Part shown: positions 12,601 through 28,505 of the stretch, one piece after another
How positions within the stretch are numbered: position 1 is the stretch's first letter
How the letters are laid out: the number at the start of each line of letters is the position of its first letter
Assembly (NCBI GenBank): GCA_029964075.1
Contig: CM057129.1
Location: 19,087,430-19,151,429 of the forward strand
Origin: Patiria pectinifera
Taxonomy: Eukaryota; Echinodermata; Asteroidea; Valvatida; Asterinidae
Reading direction: 5' to 3'
DNA length: 64,000 bases
Notes under the pieces: model-generated
Told to the model about the DNA's origin: nothing
The model's database searches: none
The model's input: the letters and a program-made list of their open reading frames with translations, nothing else
Program-made: the position numbers and the translations under genes

Positions 12601-13454
12601 TCGTCAGTTCCTTGTCTTTACTGTTGTAAAAAAAATAATTTTCACGAAAATTTTTTTGTATAGAAAGTTGTCTGTACTTATGTATGAAACAAAGCTGTCG
12701 AGAGTCAGTGATGCCGTTGTGACTGGCTCCAACTACACTTGAAAATTGCTGTAACAAACACAGTTGGGTTCACAAAAGATCGCGCAATATTGTTGTTTGT
12801 TGCAATTGCAATTTCCCATTTTTGGCTGAAAGGACTGGTATAATTGGACAAAAGATTCAAGAACCACTTTGATAACTGACGTCGCTACCAAATATTTGGT
12901 TATAACAGGTTCCCCTTTGGATTTGTTTGTTCATTTATACCAAAAATTGATTCACATTATACCAAAAATTATTTCACATTATGCCAAAAATTGATTCATA
13001 TTATACCTAATATTGAAACAGCTAATCATTGTAGCAAATTTCTACTGCATCACGATATTCTAGTCAGCTAGAGTAGTCCAACCAGTATGCTTTCCAGTGA
13101 AGTTGGTTCAACTGTGGTTATCCCTAATATGCACTTCAACTTTTTTACGTAAAAATGCCTTGATTTTGGGCCCACTCAGGTGCCAACTCCCAGCTGTCCT
13201 ACAGCAGCCGTCCCGACACGCAGCAACACCAGCCGGCCGTTGGGCGACAGCAATGGCAACAATGGCAGCAGCAGCAGTCGGCCACCGGCGTGGCCGGCAC
13301 CGCTGCCAGCGGTCAAGAAAGCCAACAACAGCCGGCGCCCGAAGAGTTCCATGACATCTACCGCATGCTGGAGGGCCAGCAGACTGCCCAGGCCTACGGG
13401 AGCCAGGTGGAAGAGTTCAACGACATCCCCATGTTCCCTCCGTTTTCGGAATAG
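3473..13454 (+). CDS. ARNT: ARNT / HIF-1 beta, bHLH-PAS transcription factor (5'-partial, 12 exons)
   Basis: This is the common class II partner that dimerises with AhR, HIF-alpha, SIM and NPAS proteins and binds E-box-like or xenobiotic response elements in the nucleus. The exons are 3473-3630, 4262-4341, 5097-5189, 5863-5980, 6319-6348, 7017-7214, 7910-8099, 8795-8901, 9568-9718, 11400-11898, 12226-12394 and 13180-13454. All introns are GT-AG and phases agree at every join, giving 688 residues. The order is basic region (ERRRRNKM), helix-loop-helix, PAS-A, PAS-B with [10 protein letters not shown], then a Ser/Gly/Gln-rich activation region ending in MFPPFSE, as in vertebrate ARNT. The chain begins within the bHLH, so the usual N-terminal exon or exons with a nuclear signal are missing and probably lie upstream. 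ARNT2 is the paralogue in vertebrates; an invertebrate would normally have one gene. Confidence 0.97.
4262..4341 (+). CDS. ARNT: ARNT exon: bHLH to PAS-A linker
   Basis: It codes [24 protein letters not shown], nearly identical to vertebrate ARNT at the start of PAS-A. The acceptor is TTCAAAG and the donor is GAG|GTAAGG. Confidence 0.95.
4465..5015. repeat. Minisatellite of GACTTGTGAT units, intron 2 of ARNT
   Basis: About 550 bp of degenerate 11-12 bp units: GGACTTGTGAT alternating with TTGACTTGTGAT. Lys/Ser-rich frames on the - strand are repeat artefacts. The unit is the exact reverse complement of ATCACAAGTCC, the unit of the array at 9,768-10,025. Confidence 0.95.
5097..5189 (+). CDS. 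ARNT: ARNT exon: PAS-A, first strand
   Basis: 31 full codons ([20 protein letters not shown] and onward to LNQTQ). The acceptor is TTTTTGTAG and the donor is CAG|GTACAA. It forms the start of the PAS-A fold used for dimerisation. Confidence 0.95.
5863..5980 (+). CDS. ARNT: ARNT exon: PAS-A, HPDD segment
   Basis: It codes [19 protein letters not shown], then the stretch REQLSTTES and GRILDLK. The acceptor is CTTGTTCAG and the donor is AAA|GTGAGT. The frame stays open upstream to 5587, but that part shows no ARNT similarity and is intronic. Confidence 0.95.
6319..6348 (+). CDS. ARNT: ARNT micro-exon of 30 bp
   Basis: It codes [10 protein letters not shown], matching the vertebrate linker. The acceptor is TTCTTTCAG and the donor is CAGT|GTAAGT. 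The phases (two bases in, one base out) join exactly to both neighbours. At 30 bp it is easily missed by gene finders. Confidence 0.92.
7017..7214 (+). CDS. ARNT: ARNT exon: PAS-A, C-terminal half
   Basis: It codes [17 protein letters not shown], then the insert region and [15 protein letters not shown]. The acceptor is CTGTTTAG and the donor is CAG|GTATGT. Confidence 0.95.
7910..8099 (+). CDS. ARNT: ARNT exon: PAS-A to PAS-B junction
   Basis: It codes a variable acidic linker, then [18 protein letters not shown] and [18 protein letters not shown], the first PAS-B strand. The acceptor is CTTCCCCAG and the donor is AG|GTACAT. Confidence 0.95.
8795..8901 (+). CDS. ARNT: ARNT exon: PAS-B core
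   Basis: It codes [32 protein letters not shown]. The acceptor is TTGCCAG and the donor is AAG|GTATGG. This is the helical belt of PAS-B. Confidence 0.95.
9568..9718 (+). CDS. ARNT: ARNT exon: PAS-B beta-sheet
   Basis: It codes [18 protein letters not shown], then [18 protein letters not shown] and [10 protein letters not shown]. The acceptor is CTTGACAG and the donor is CAA|GTAAGC. The sheet is the heterodimer face in HIF and AhR complexes. Confidence 0.95.
9768..10025. repeat. Minisatellite of CACAAGTCC units, intron 9 of ARNT
   Basis: About 260 bp of CAAGTCCTCA (10 bp) and ATCACAAGTCC (11 bp) units begin 50 bp after the PAS-B exon. It is the reverse complement of the intron 2 array. A short run at 10,094-10,165 returns to the GACTTGTGAT orientation, so the locus can also fold on itself. 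Confidence 0.95.
10285..10303. mobile_element. Terminal fragment of the 43.6-kb palindromic MITE family
   Basis: CAATATTAGGTTTTGCC is identical to the outer end of the element at 43,580. The rest of the element is not recognisable here, so this is a remnant or a solo end. Confidence 0.45.
10891..11033. mobile_element. Palindromic MITE with tRNA-like B box, deleted copy
   Basis: The arms AACACTGTATACTCAGTG (left) and CACTGAGTATACAGTGTT (right) are inverted copies. The outer right end CGTCGGTGAAGGACAAAACC matches the right end of 43,580-43,815. Between them CACTCGGGTG and GACTCGAACCCACGAC are the 3' acceptor and B box of the tRNA-like core, read on the - strand. The 5' half of that core is missing. 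Confidence 0.75.
11400..11898 (+). CDS. ARNT: ARNT exon: transactivation region 1
   Basis: 166 codons rich in Gly, Ser, Pro and Gln, starting with N-I-Q-Q-P-H, which continues the vertebrate NVKN boundary. The acceptor is TTTCTACAG and the donor is GAG|GTGAGT. The sequence is of low similarity, as expected for the activation domain, and the assignment rests on phase and position. Confidence 0.88.
12226..12394 (+). CDS. ARNT: ARNT exon: transactivation region 2
   Basis: 56 codons rich in Ser, Thr, Pro and Gln, in the frame that continues both neighbours. The acceptor is CCTTGACAG and the donor is CAAG|GTACGA. Confidence 0.87.
13180..13454 (+). CDS. ARNT: ARNT terminal exon
   Basis: The acceptor is CCACTCAG. 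It codes a Gln/Ser-rich stretch, then [14 protein letters not shown] and [14 protein letters not shown] before TAG at 13,452-13,454. The last residues match the acidic-hydrophobic C-terminus of vertebrate ARNT, which confirms the whole exon chain. Confidence 0.95.
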
Positions 13455-16110
13455 CTCATCTAATGTCCCCCCTGATTTTGGAAAAGCTCATCTACGGCGA
13501 GTGATGATAAAAGCAGGAAAGGACTACACAAACATTTGTTGAGGATTGTTTAACAAGGATTGCAGAGTCCTTTATATATATATATATATATTGGTGTGAT
13601 ACTCTGGGCTTAACAGTGAAAAGTGTTTGAGAGAAGGGGCATGATTGGATGTTGCTATCGGAGGTGCTGATTGGTCGATTGTTTTTATTGACCTAATTTG
13701 TGATTGCACTTTGACCTTACTTGTGATAGGACGCACGATTGACTAACTTCGACTCTGTGGTTTACAGTTGATACTGTGTAAGAGAAGGAGCATGATTGGG
13801 TGTCACTATCGGAGGTGCTGATTGGTCAATTTTGATCTTAGTTGTGATTTGACTTTGCATAACTTATCTTAGCATAGCATTTTGAATGCCTAGCAAATTT
13901 GTAAAAGCAACTTTATCCTAGATTTTTCTGTAAAAATCAACATCTGTGTAGAATTTCGGTGTCAAAGAGCTTTTTTTTCTGAGCTTGAAATGGATAGCCA
14001 CTTGTACAATTTTTTATTTGAATTTCGGTGCATTTTGGATATTTATGAAGGTACCAATAATTCAGCACAATATAAAACAAAAGGTTTTTTTATCAACTGT
14101 TGCCTTTAGATAGTGTGTTCTTACTTAGGAAATGCAAAAAAAAAAAGTGTGTATGCCTAGTTCTGTTTTATGTTTAGAGTCTGCGGTCTGGGGTCTGCAC
14201 AAAATTTGTATTGTAAATTGCAGTCTTAATGTGTTTTTTTTTATTGAACAAAGAATCCCAAAGGTTCAACCATGTTTTGTGAATTGAAAATTTTGCAGAG
14301 CATGTAGCCCTTTAAAAAAAACTTATTTGTCAGCTCTAAAAGAGTTTTGTATCTTGGTCTCTCAGCACAAATCAGAACAGTGTTTTTTTAACAAAATGTT
14401 ATTTGTTTCCATGTGGATGAGTTAAGGGAAGTAGAAAAGCAAACCAAGTTTGTGGTTGTTGCAAGGGAAGGAACAGTTAAATTGCTTGTTAAATTATTTT
14501 AATGCATTTGAGGGATTTGAAAGTATGTTGGATGGAGAGGTAACAGATCGTAGAGGGTTTTGGCAGGAGCATCAGTTCTCTGATTCTAACTTAAAGGGAA
14601 GATACATCATTTGCAAACATCAAAAAACGAAATGATCAAATTATCACGAAATACCTTACTGGATTGTTAGGGAATGGCAGTCTAAAGCATCCTGTAAAAT
14701 CGTGGCTACTGGTATGCTGACATTTTCAAGAAAAAGTGTATTTTTCCAACGCTGGTCGGCCGACCAGCGTTGGAGAAAACTGGCTTTTTTCAAAAAGTGC
14801 TCCTGAAATTTCATATTTAGTTACTCCGCACTTTCTTTGCAATTGATTACACACCTGTGAAGGAGTACAAGCCTGCTAGACTGATTGTCTAACCTAACAA
14901 TCCCCAAAGTCTATTTATTGCTCCATTTCATCTTAAGTGGGGTCAGGGAACCAGACTATAAGAACATGATTGGTTTTCTTGGTTTTTCCAGCATCTATAT
15001 AAGGTCAAAAGTGAAACAAGTCAGTTTAACAACATTTGCTATAACATACTTATCCACCAAATCCATTTATTTCTAAAAATTGCAGCAAAAGCAAATGTTG
15101 TACATTCCCTTTAAGAAAATTGAAGCCAATTGCCTTTTTTTGTTCTTTGACTTTGGATGCCCTTGAAACCATAGTCGGCCCTGGTGGCGAAGTTGGTCAT
15201 GTTCCCAGACTTTCAAAAACCTTAAAGGCAATGAATTGAAAATGAAGACTGGGAACCAGCCTAATTACAATTTGTTTCTTAAATCGCATCGATTTAAATT
15301 ATATTGGAAAATTTATTCCAAGACGTTATATTTATTCGAGTCTTGAGTTTATTTTGATATTGTGATTTTGTTTTTTCAGACATAGACTGCCTAGATTTGT
15401 TTTTAATTTACATGTTGAGCCAACTCTGTTGTAAAGCAACTATGGACATAACCTAAATGCTTGGGCATTGGAGGGGGAGGGGAAAGGGGGCACCCCCATG
15501 AAAGTGAACAAAACCCCAAATAAACTGTTGAATTTCATGTGTATTATACTCTAGAAACTGCCCTAACAGACCTAAAACAAAAATGTCTACACGTTTTTGA
15601 ACAAAGCATCAAATTATATCCAGTCCCCACCCTTTCAATTTTTTTTTCACTGCTGGTGATTTCTGTAACCCCCCCCCCTACAAAAAATCCTGGCAAGGCC
15701 CATACCTTAGTGTTAATAATAGTATTTCATTAATACAGTCTGTCTGAAGTATCTATTTTAGTTCATTTATGCCAGTAAAAGACCTCGGTTTGTGTACTAA
15801 CTTGGTCTTGAATTTTATTTACCCTAAAGTGTCTAACATTTATCCACATTTGGGGCATATTTCTCTCAGCAATGAGCCAGATTTTTATGTAAGCTATGAG
15901 CTTGAGTATTTTAGCTGTTAGGACGCGTGATGATATTCGTGGGTTTTTTTTCAACATACAGTATTAAACCAGTGTGAACATTGTTCAAAGTATATGTACA
16001 GAAACGGGGTTTCCGAGATATTTCTGTTGTTTGTTGCTTGTCTTGAATGTCTTCTCTTTCTAAAATTTTTGTCTTGTGTTTGCATGCTCTCTTGCAAACC
16101 AGTGAATAAA
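13455..16110 (+). other. ARNT: Probable ARNT 3' UTR with poly(A) signals
   Basis: No coding sequence follows. AATAAA hexamers at 15,519-15,524 and 16,105-16,110 are candidate poly(A) signals, which would give a 2.1-2.7 kb 3' UTR. The stretch holds an 18-bp TA repeat near 13,576, degenerate GACTTGTGAT remnants at 13,690-13,860 and a short transposon at 14,717-14,995. The actual cleavage site is inferred. Confidence 0.5.
14717..14995 (+). mobile_element. Short palindromic transposon, copy 2
   Basis: It is homologous to 2,124-2,397 in the opposite orientation. It contains a perfect 28-bp palindrome at 14,746-14,773 whose half is CCAACGCTGGTCGG. It lies in the probable ARNT 3' UTR. Confidence 0.75.
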
Positions 16111-17109
16111 ATGTGCTCAATGTTTCACATATAACTTCACGTGTGTTATTCATTAGTGTAATTGCATGGGATCAAGTGGTGGGGTGGGCGGGGTGTTCTT
16201 CATTCTCTGGCAGAGGGCGTTCCATGGTTTGCTCATGGTTTTAAACTGGGCAAAGTGTGTTTTTGTGTTCGGTGCTCCCCTTTAGTTTAACCACGGGTAA
16301 TGTTGTTCGGAATTTATTTTTGGAGCACGGTGGTGTGTTTGAGTTCAACTTCTCCAGCTCTTGTTTAAATGATATGCCCGTTTCACACGGCGGCGCTTTG
16401 GTAAAAACGGTCCCTCGCGATGACATAATGACATTAATGTCATTAACGCACGGATTCAATGCACCATGTGAAATGTCACCGACTTGATTTCCCCACCCGG
16501 CTCCGCTTTTACCGTGGTGCACCATGGGTTTCATAATATTCGATGCTTGTCCTTGTTTTATTCAAATTGTTCATACCAGACTCACACACGGTAAATGTAG
16601 CGCTCGAGGCCGGAGGTTAAAATCTACATGCATGATATGAAGCACAAAGCATCTAATCGCAGGTTATTGACAATCCAAGGGCATTAATGGACAACACGTA
16701 TCCAAATCATATAATCGCTTGTAGTGAATCTATCCAGTTTAATGCACCCTCTAAAAATGCTGGGGGAAAGGTAGCAGGAGTTCTAGCACCAAACGCAGTG
16801 TCCGTCCGCGTCACAATTCATTCACCGACAACAATTATATCACAATCACAGGAACAACATTATAGTTGTGACGTGGGGAGAAAACGTATGTATAGGTGTT
16901 ACTGTAATATTTAGCATTCGAATATTAAAAACGAGTAAATTTGAACTTCGACCGTAGGCCTACACGGCTCTCAGTGTACGTATGCTTTTTACAATTATTC
17001 ATACAGCCTTGAACTCGTTGGCATGCAGTGTAACGCGCTTTGTATTTGTGTACAGTGCAGTGTCAGCAACTAAGAGAGCATAATGTGGGACCCTCAGTGC
17101 TAGCCTGAA
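16111..17109. other. Intergenic region upstream of the esterase
   Basis: No conserved coding sequence is visible. It should hold the esterase promoter, but I see no clear TATA box. A TAG immediately precedes the esterase ATG in frame. Confidence 0.5.
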
Positions 17110-22561
<5,452 letters not shown>

Positions 22562-25279
22562 ATTAAGAATTAATCTCTCATCTCTGGTAATAAGTGTAAC
22601 ATGCCTTCTGTCAAAACAACTTTCCAAGTGACTCTGTTTTCCGATTTCTTTCTACAGCGGATGCTAAGAGATGTCGAGAGAGTTCGTAGAAGAAAGTGGA
22701 TCTGAGTTGGCTTAATAATATTGTAAGGGCGTGGGACATGCGCGCGGAACAGAAACGAGTCCCAGGGAGTAGATGAAACTTCTTTGTTATATTTGACGGC
22801 TTCAATTTGTACATTCTGTGGCCTGACATCCAGGGGAGCTGGCCATTGCCCCGCACTTCCTCAAACTTTCGATTTTTACTTGAACTATGCGATCTGTCTA
22901 CTGCATGCCGTACTAAGTGGATGAGCGCGGCAGACACTGTCGAACTAGAGCAGTTCTTCAATGCAATCTGTCTAGCAATGATCCATATTAGTTTAGGGCG
23001 TCTGTGTACTTTATATTATGGCAGTTGCAAGACGGGTTCTTGAAATTATTGTTCGAACGGTATACAAGTACATGTATATTTCAATTATTGGATGATTTCT
23101 GCCTATTCCAACCGTTCCTAAAAGCACGAAAGCAAAGTTATAGGTATGGGCCATATATTAAGGGGTTAGCCATTTTTGTCGAGTTCCCTGAATGTATTTC
23201 ATTAAGTGGTAACTGTTGAATGGGATGGCGCCAGACTATTTATGCAGGCACAATGCAGCCTTATTTTACTGTAATGGCTTTTAACATTAGGGAATGTTTA
23301 ATTACAAATTTTAATTTATTCATTGAAGCAGACTTGAATTTATTAGTAATTTATTTCCTTTAATTTCTCTTTGCAAGTTCCAAAAATAAAGATTTTTACC
23401 TCACATTAAATTCAATATGGCTGACTCGTGAATAAGGCCCATACCCCTTTTTCATTCTTAATTTTGCTCCTATCTGGGGAGGGGTGTAATAAATGGGGGC
23501 TATTGACATTTTTGTGTTCTTGTTATTGCGGTGTCAGCACTCTGTTCTGTCAACAATAACAAAGAACGTCATTTAAAATGTTTCGTAGTGACTAATCTTG
23601 TTAGGTCTTTAGTCCATGACTCCAAAGAAGTCTGAATTGTTTTATCATCGAGGTGACAATTAATATCATTTCATTGTTTATCATTCTTTATGACTCTTCT
23701 TCGGAAACGTCAGATCATATAAAATCTGAAATCCAGAAATGGTTTCTGGTTTATATGACTTGTATTTTGTTTATTAAATAACAGTCAACTGGATAAGTAT
23801 ACAGTTCCAACAAAAAAAAAACAGTCGTTTCCCGTGTTTTTTTTTTTTACATTGGTCAATCCCTAGTATTAACTGTAGTAGTCATTTCGACTGATCAATT
23901 TAACGTACAGTCTACAATTATATTATTTTATAAATGTAAAATTCAATTTTGCAATTGAATTTGACTTAATTTGCCAGTTCGGACTAATGAGAAAGACTCT
24001 TTTGTACTGCTTAACAGTTTACTGTGTGAAGCCTCGATTTAAATTGTTTAATATTTTGCAGTCTATTTCTTTAATTATTTGTTCATTTTGAATTATTTTA
24101 CGAGGGTTGCTCTGGGCACCTAAAGAAATAATGTTAAAACTCCACACACGGTCAAAACTAATTATTAATACAGCACTTCATAACATTTTAATACAATCAT
24201 AAAAACCAACGGGGAATTAAATGTAACTATGAAAATGAAAGAAAAAGGATAATTGAAAAGGCCCCGCTACGGCTAGACATATTTTTTAAATGTATAAAAA
24301 ATCCTCATTTTACACCTATTTAATTAAAAGATATTTAGGTAAATGTATGTCATTACAAATCACAATAAAAAGATTTAGCATAAAACCCTGAACTTACACC
24401 AAGAGCGTTCAAACAACCCTGGACATATCCGTTAAACACCAACAGAAACTTTCCCATCCTCGGTCCCATCGCGTAGTGCGCTATACCATTTACTGGCATA
24501 ACACCCAAATGTAGGAGACTCTGGCGTCGGGATGCAACCCTGCAAATAAATTCCCATAGACACTAGTGCTAAATGCCCATACTTCAAAATTCTTTTAAAA
24601 ATACTCAGAACTCTCACAGGTATTCAAGCTGCACAGAAAAATGATGATCAATATATCATCTTTCGTTTTCTTTTCATTTTTTGGTGGGTTGACCATTGAC
24701 TTTTCGAGATATTCTCACCCAAAGAAGACGACCCCTATTTTCCCTAAAGCGGAAAAGTAGCCATCTTGAAAAACGATCCCTCCACAACATGGCAAAATAG
24801 CGCCACTTTCGAGCCCAATAGCATCCAAAAATGCTCAGAATTGGAAGCCCCAAGTCCGGGCCAGAGGTTCATTACCATATCTCTTCAATTCCCCAATTTT
24901 ACGGCGCTCAGAACTCTATCTCTAATATAGAATATAACTTTTATTCATGAGCTCGGCGGATGGATTTAGGCCTATTTACCGGTGTGCACCCGTCGGGCAC
25001 TTTTTCTTCGTGCACGTGCTGACGTCATCATCCCATGGGCCGCCATCTTTGGTCCACTTACTGCTTGACGGCTTGTGGGCCTGACCACACATCTTTGCAT
25101 CTTCTGCAAATCATCGACAAACGTTCCAAAAGATCAAAAACTTTACGGGAAAAACAATATTAAAATCAGTCTCACATGACTTATTTATTCTCATTTAATC
25201 TGGGTTGATATTTATTCCATTTCTTTACCCAGGTAATGCCCATATAGCTGCTACTATGCCCATATCATAGCTGCTACCA
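22562..25279. other. Non-coding region downstream of the esterase
   Basis: AT-rich, with no supported exons. An AATAAA near 23,385 is a possible esterase poly(A) signal. GC-poor 23.6-24.4 kb gives nothing else. Confidence 0.5.
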
Positions 25280-25430
25280 GGCCCGTCGCCGGGGGGGGGG
25301 CCTTTTGGCGACCAACTGACACCCCCCTCCCAACGGCAAAAGCCAACATAATGTACTTTTGTATTTTTTTATGGTAGTGCGCCCCTAGTTGGTACTATGG
25401 CCCCCCTGATGCTCGGGGCTGGCGACGGGC
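25280..25430. mobile_element. Small inverted-repeat element
   Basis: GGCCCGTCGCCGGGG at the left and GGCTGGCGACGGGC at the right form imperfect inverted ends around 120 bp. CTGCTAC flanks both sides. It resembles a MITE. Confidence 0.5.
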
Positions 25431-27860
25431 ATGGCTGCTACTGCACAGATTTTCATCATGGCTGCCTCATTTATCACATGAATTGTATTGCACCAACAGA
25501 TCCTGCTTTGTCACACTTAATTTGTTGGTTACATAATCTTAATGTTTCCAAGTAGATGTCACTGCTAATGGGTAGCACACAAAAAATGGATCAAACAATT
25601 TGAAACAATTGCACTTAGATTATTAGTAGTGTAGTATACAAAGATGCACCACTGGCTCACGTCTCGCTGTAAGCTTCAAGATTTCGCTTTCCGAATTTTC
25701 AACATCTTCATGATTTGTGTTTGTGTTGAATGATCTTCCAAGCAATGCTTTCATAATTGATATATGTGGTATGATGTTGTCGGATGTTGTCGATGCTCGA
25801 TATGTGGGCCATGTTTTTTCTCCTGTATTATTACCATCTTGCTAAGTTTGCACTGGAAGGCCATAACAAAAATCCAAGGATGGATGAAACTCTTTCAATC
25901 AATACCTGCGTAACAAAAACAAATAGCTGAGAAGTATTTTCTGTCAAGCCTGTTATAAGTGCTTAAACGTATACATGGTCTTAAAAATAAATGTTAGGGG
26001 CTTATCTGTGCTATTAAAGCAAATAATAATGTTATTAAAGCAATTTCTGCTTAAAGTGCATTCCCCATGTTATTTCGAGTTTCACAAATTAAATTGTTTG
26101 TTTCAATTGCCATTTTCCTAGTAATAATTTCCAAGTTATTCACTTTTGAAATTGAATGACATATCAAACCAAAACATTTTACCCGCATTTAGGGCTTGAC
26201 TCTATTCGTATCTGGGACAAGTTCCAGACAAGTGTTGGGTAGAGTCGTTCACTTTGTACAGAAGAAGCTCTGCATTTGCCCCGGACGTGTTCCAGGGAAT
26301 TTGTCAATACTGGTAGCTTAACTGCGGGAAGATTGTGGAGAAGTGGTTTAGAATCCTGCAATTTAATACCCAATACAATGTCCACATCTTGTCTGGAACT
26401 CGTCCCAGATAATATGAATTGAGACGGGCCCTTAGTTATTGAATTATTTCTTTACATTCACAAATGAAAGCCCTTTTGCAGAGGGTTGCAGATGCCCAAA
26501 ACCAGAAGAAAGTATTTTATTTTGTTCAAACAAAGCGTACACATTTCAAATTCTTAGGAAAAAAAATTGACCTTATTTTAAATAGCTTTTTTTAGGCATG
26601 ATCTTTAACTGTGGTGCAAAATCTGGGATGTATAATCATAATCAGCACATTTCAATTTGTTTTCCTGTCCAGAACCTTTTGTTAGTCTGTGTGTTTTGTG
26701 TTCTGTGTGTCTTGCTCATTTTATGAATACTTCTGTCACTGATTTGCCACATTATGTTACATCTTGTAATTCGGGCACTTTTTCTTGTTATAAATTGAAC
26801 TATATTGTACAATGGTAAGATCTCACTCTGTATAGCTCACTTTTAATTGGTTGAAAATAAAACAGCTGATAACAAATAAATCATTTGTGTGTGTCCTGTT
26901 TTCCAGAGTTGTCGTTATTGTTTTCAAGTTCAACCAGGCTCGCTAATTTTCACAGTTTTTACAACCAAAATGCACGAGATTTGTCACAATTGGATCACCC
27001 TTTTACACAGTAAGGCCACGCCCACAAAATGGACAGAAAATAATGAGTGTTGAAATGGTAGTATGTTTTATCTGCTGTCTGAGCTTATTTCAAAGCATAA
27101 AAAAAGCAGGACAATGAATGTTTAATATGGTTCCCAGTTTTTTATTTCTTGCATCCCCTTTTTAAAAATCAAGCTTCGCTCCCAAATCGGCAACATCATA
27201 TTCCAGGGTGGATGGGCAGGCGCGGTTCTATAGCCTATAATTTAGAGGGGCTAGCAGGGGTGGATCCAAAAATTTTAGAAGCGAGGCGTGCTGAAATGCA
27301 GACCGTATTTTTTCTCCGGACACTTTGGCATCCAAGAATCAATTCCTTTTTTTTTGGGAGGGGGAACTAAACAAAAGTTTAGGGGTGCTAAAGTGTATGG
27401 TAACAATTTTGTGCCGGTGTCATATGAAAATCCGACTCCTATGAAAATCGCACTCCTTTTTCCTATTTTTGGTTAATCCCTCGCATGTGACAGGTCACTC
27501 TCCCATTAGGATCCTTAAAATAGCATATAATACCAAATGAGTCCATATTTCATGGAGTCGAAAATTCACGCTACACCTGTCACTTTAACAGCGCCCTCTA
27601 AAAAGTGGCGTTTCTGAAATTTCGGGCTAGCTTCGGCTCAGAGTTATGACTGAAATCATTTCAACAAGTAATTACACGTCCAATCCAAGCATAGCAACTG
27701 TAACATTCGGATTGTCAACAAATATTTACTGTTTTCAAAGCAGAACAAAGATCGATACCAGTATATCGCGAAAGTGACAAATACATGTAACATCTCTGGA
27801 AGTGGAAGCCTTATTTCAAACGAATCCGATGTTTGCGAAAATCCGAAGGTATGCGCATCA
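25431..27860. other. Non-coding, no feature identified
   Basis: No exon-like similarity was seen on either strand. An AATAAA cluster near 26,857 could end an unseen transcript. Confidence 0.4.
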
Positions 27861-28505
27861 TATCCGGTTCGTAAGTGTGACGTCATCTCAACTTACTGTA
27901 CATGGTGTAGCATGGCACCACTGATCTCTATATAAAGACTGGATAGCGGATATGCATACAACATTCACACAGAAGACTTTGCATATTGACCAATTCGCCC
28001 CCGGTCTCACGAAGATGGCCGCGTATAATACGAACGTTCAGCGCGTAAATACGCGCGCGTTGTATCAACAGTTGACGCGCATTTTGGTCACGTACACATA
28101 TTATGATGTTCTAAAAGGGACACATTTCCATAGTGATTATCATTGCAAAACGCCGAAAAAGTGATATTTGCGGTATTTTAGTAACCACGACGTTAAAAAA
28201 TTGTAGTTAAAGTTGGTCAGTGGTGGTGGTCAAAATATAAGTCAAGTGAACCGCGACGTTACAAAAGAAATCATGCTGTCTATAAAAACGGCAACTTGTC
28301 CTTTGTAGATCACCAGCCGGTCTCACCAATATGGAGTCAAATTCGTACATTGTGCAGCTCTTTATTAGCTATCCAGTCTTTATATAGAGATCAGTGCATG
28401 GCACCAATGGAACCGGAAGTTAACGCAACTTGAGTGTTTATCCAATGGGCGCTCGTAATCAGTGGTGCGTGCGCGCGTATGACGAAGTCACTTACGAACC
28501 GGATA
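27861..28505. mobile_element. 645-bp inverted-repeat element
   Basis: The ends TATCCGGTTCGTAAGTG (left) and CACTTACGAACCGGATA (right) are exact inverted copies. A second inverted pair lies inside, around CTCTATATAAAGACTGGAT at 27,931 and ATCCAGTCTTTATATAGAG at 28,372, each next to GCATGGCACCA. Two direct copies of CCGGTCTCAC..GATGG-type sequence lie in the middle. No coding sequence is evident. Confidence 0.8.
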
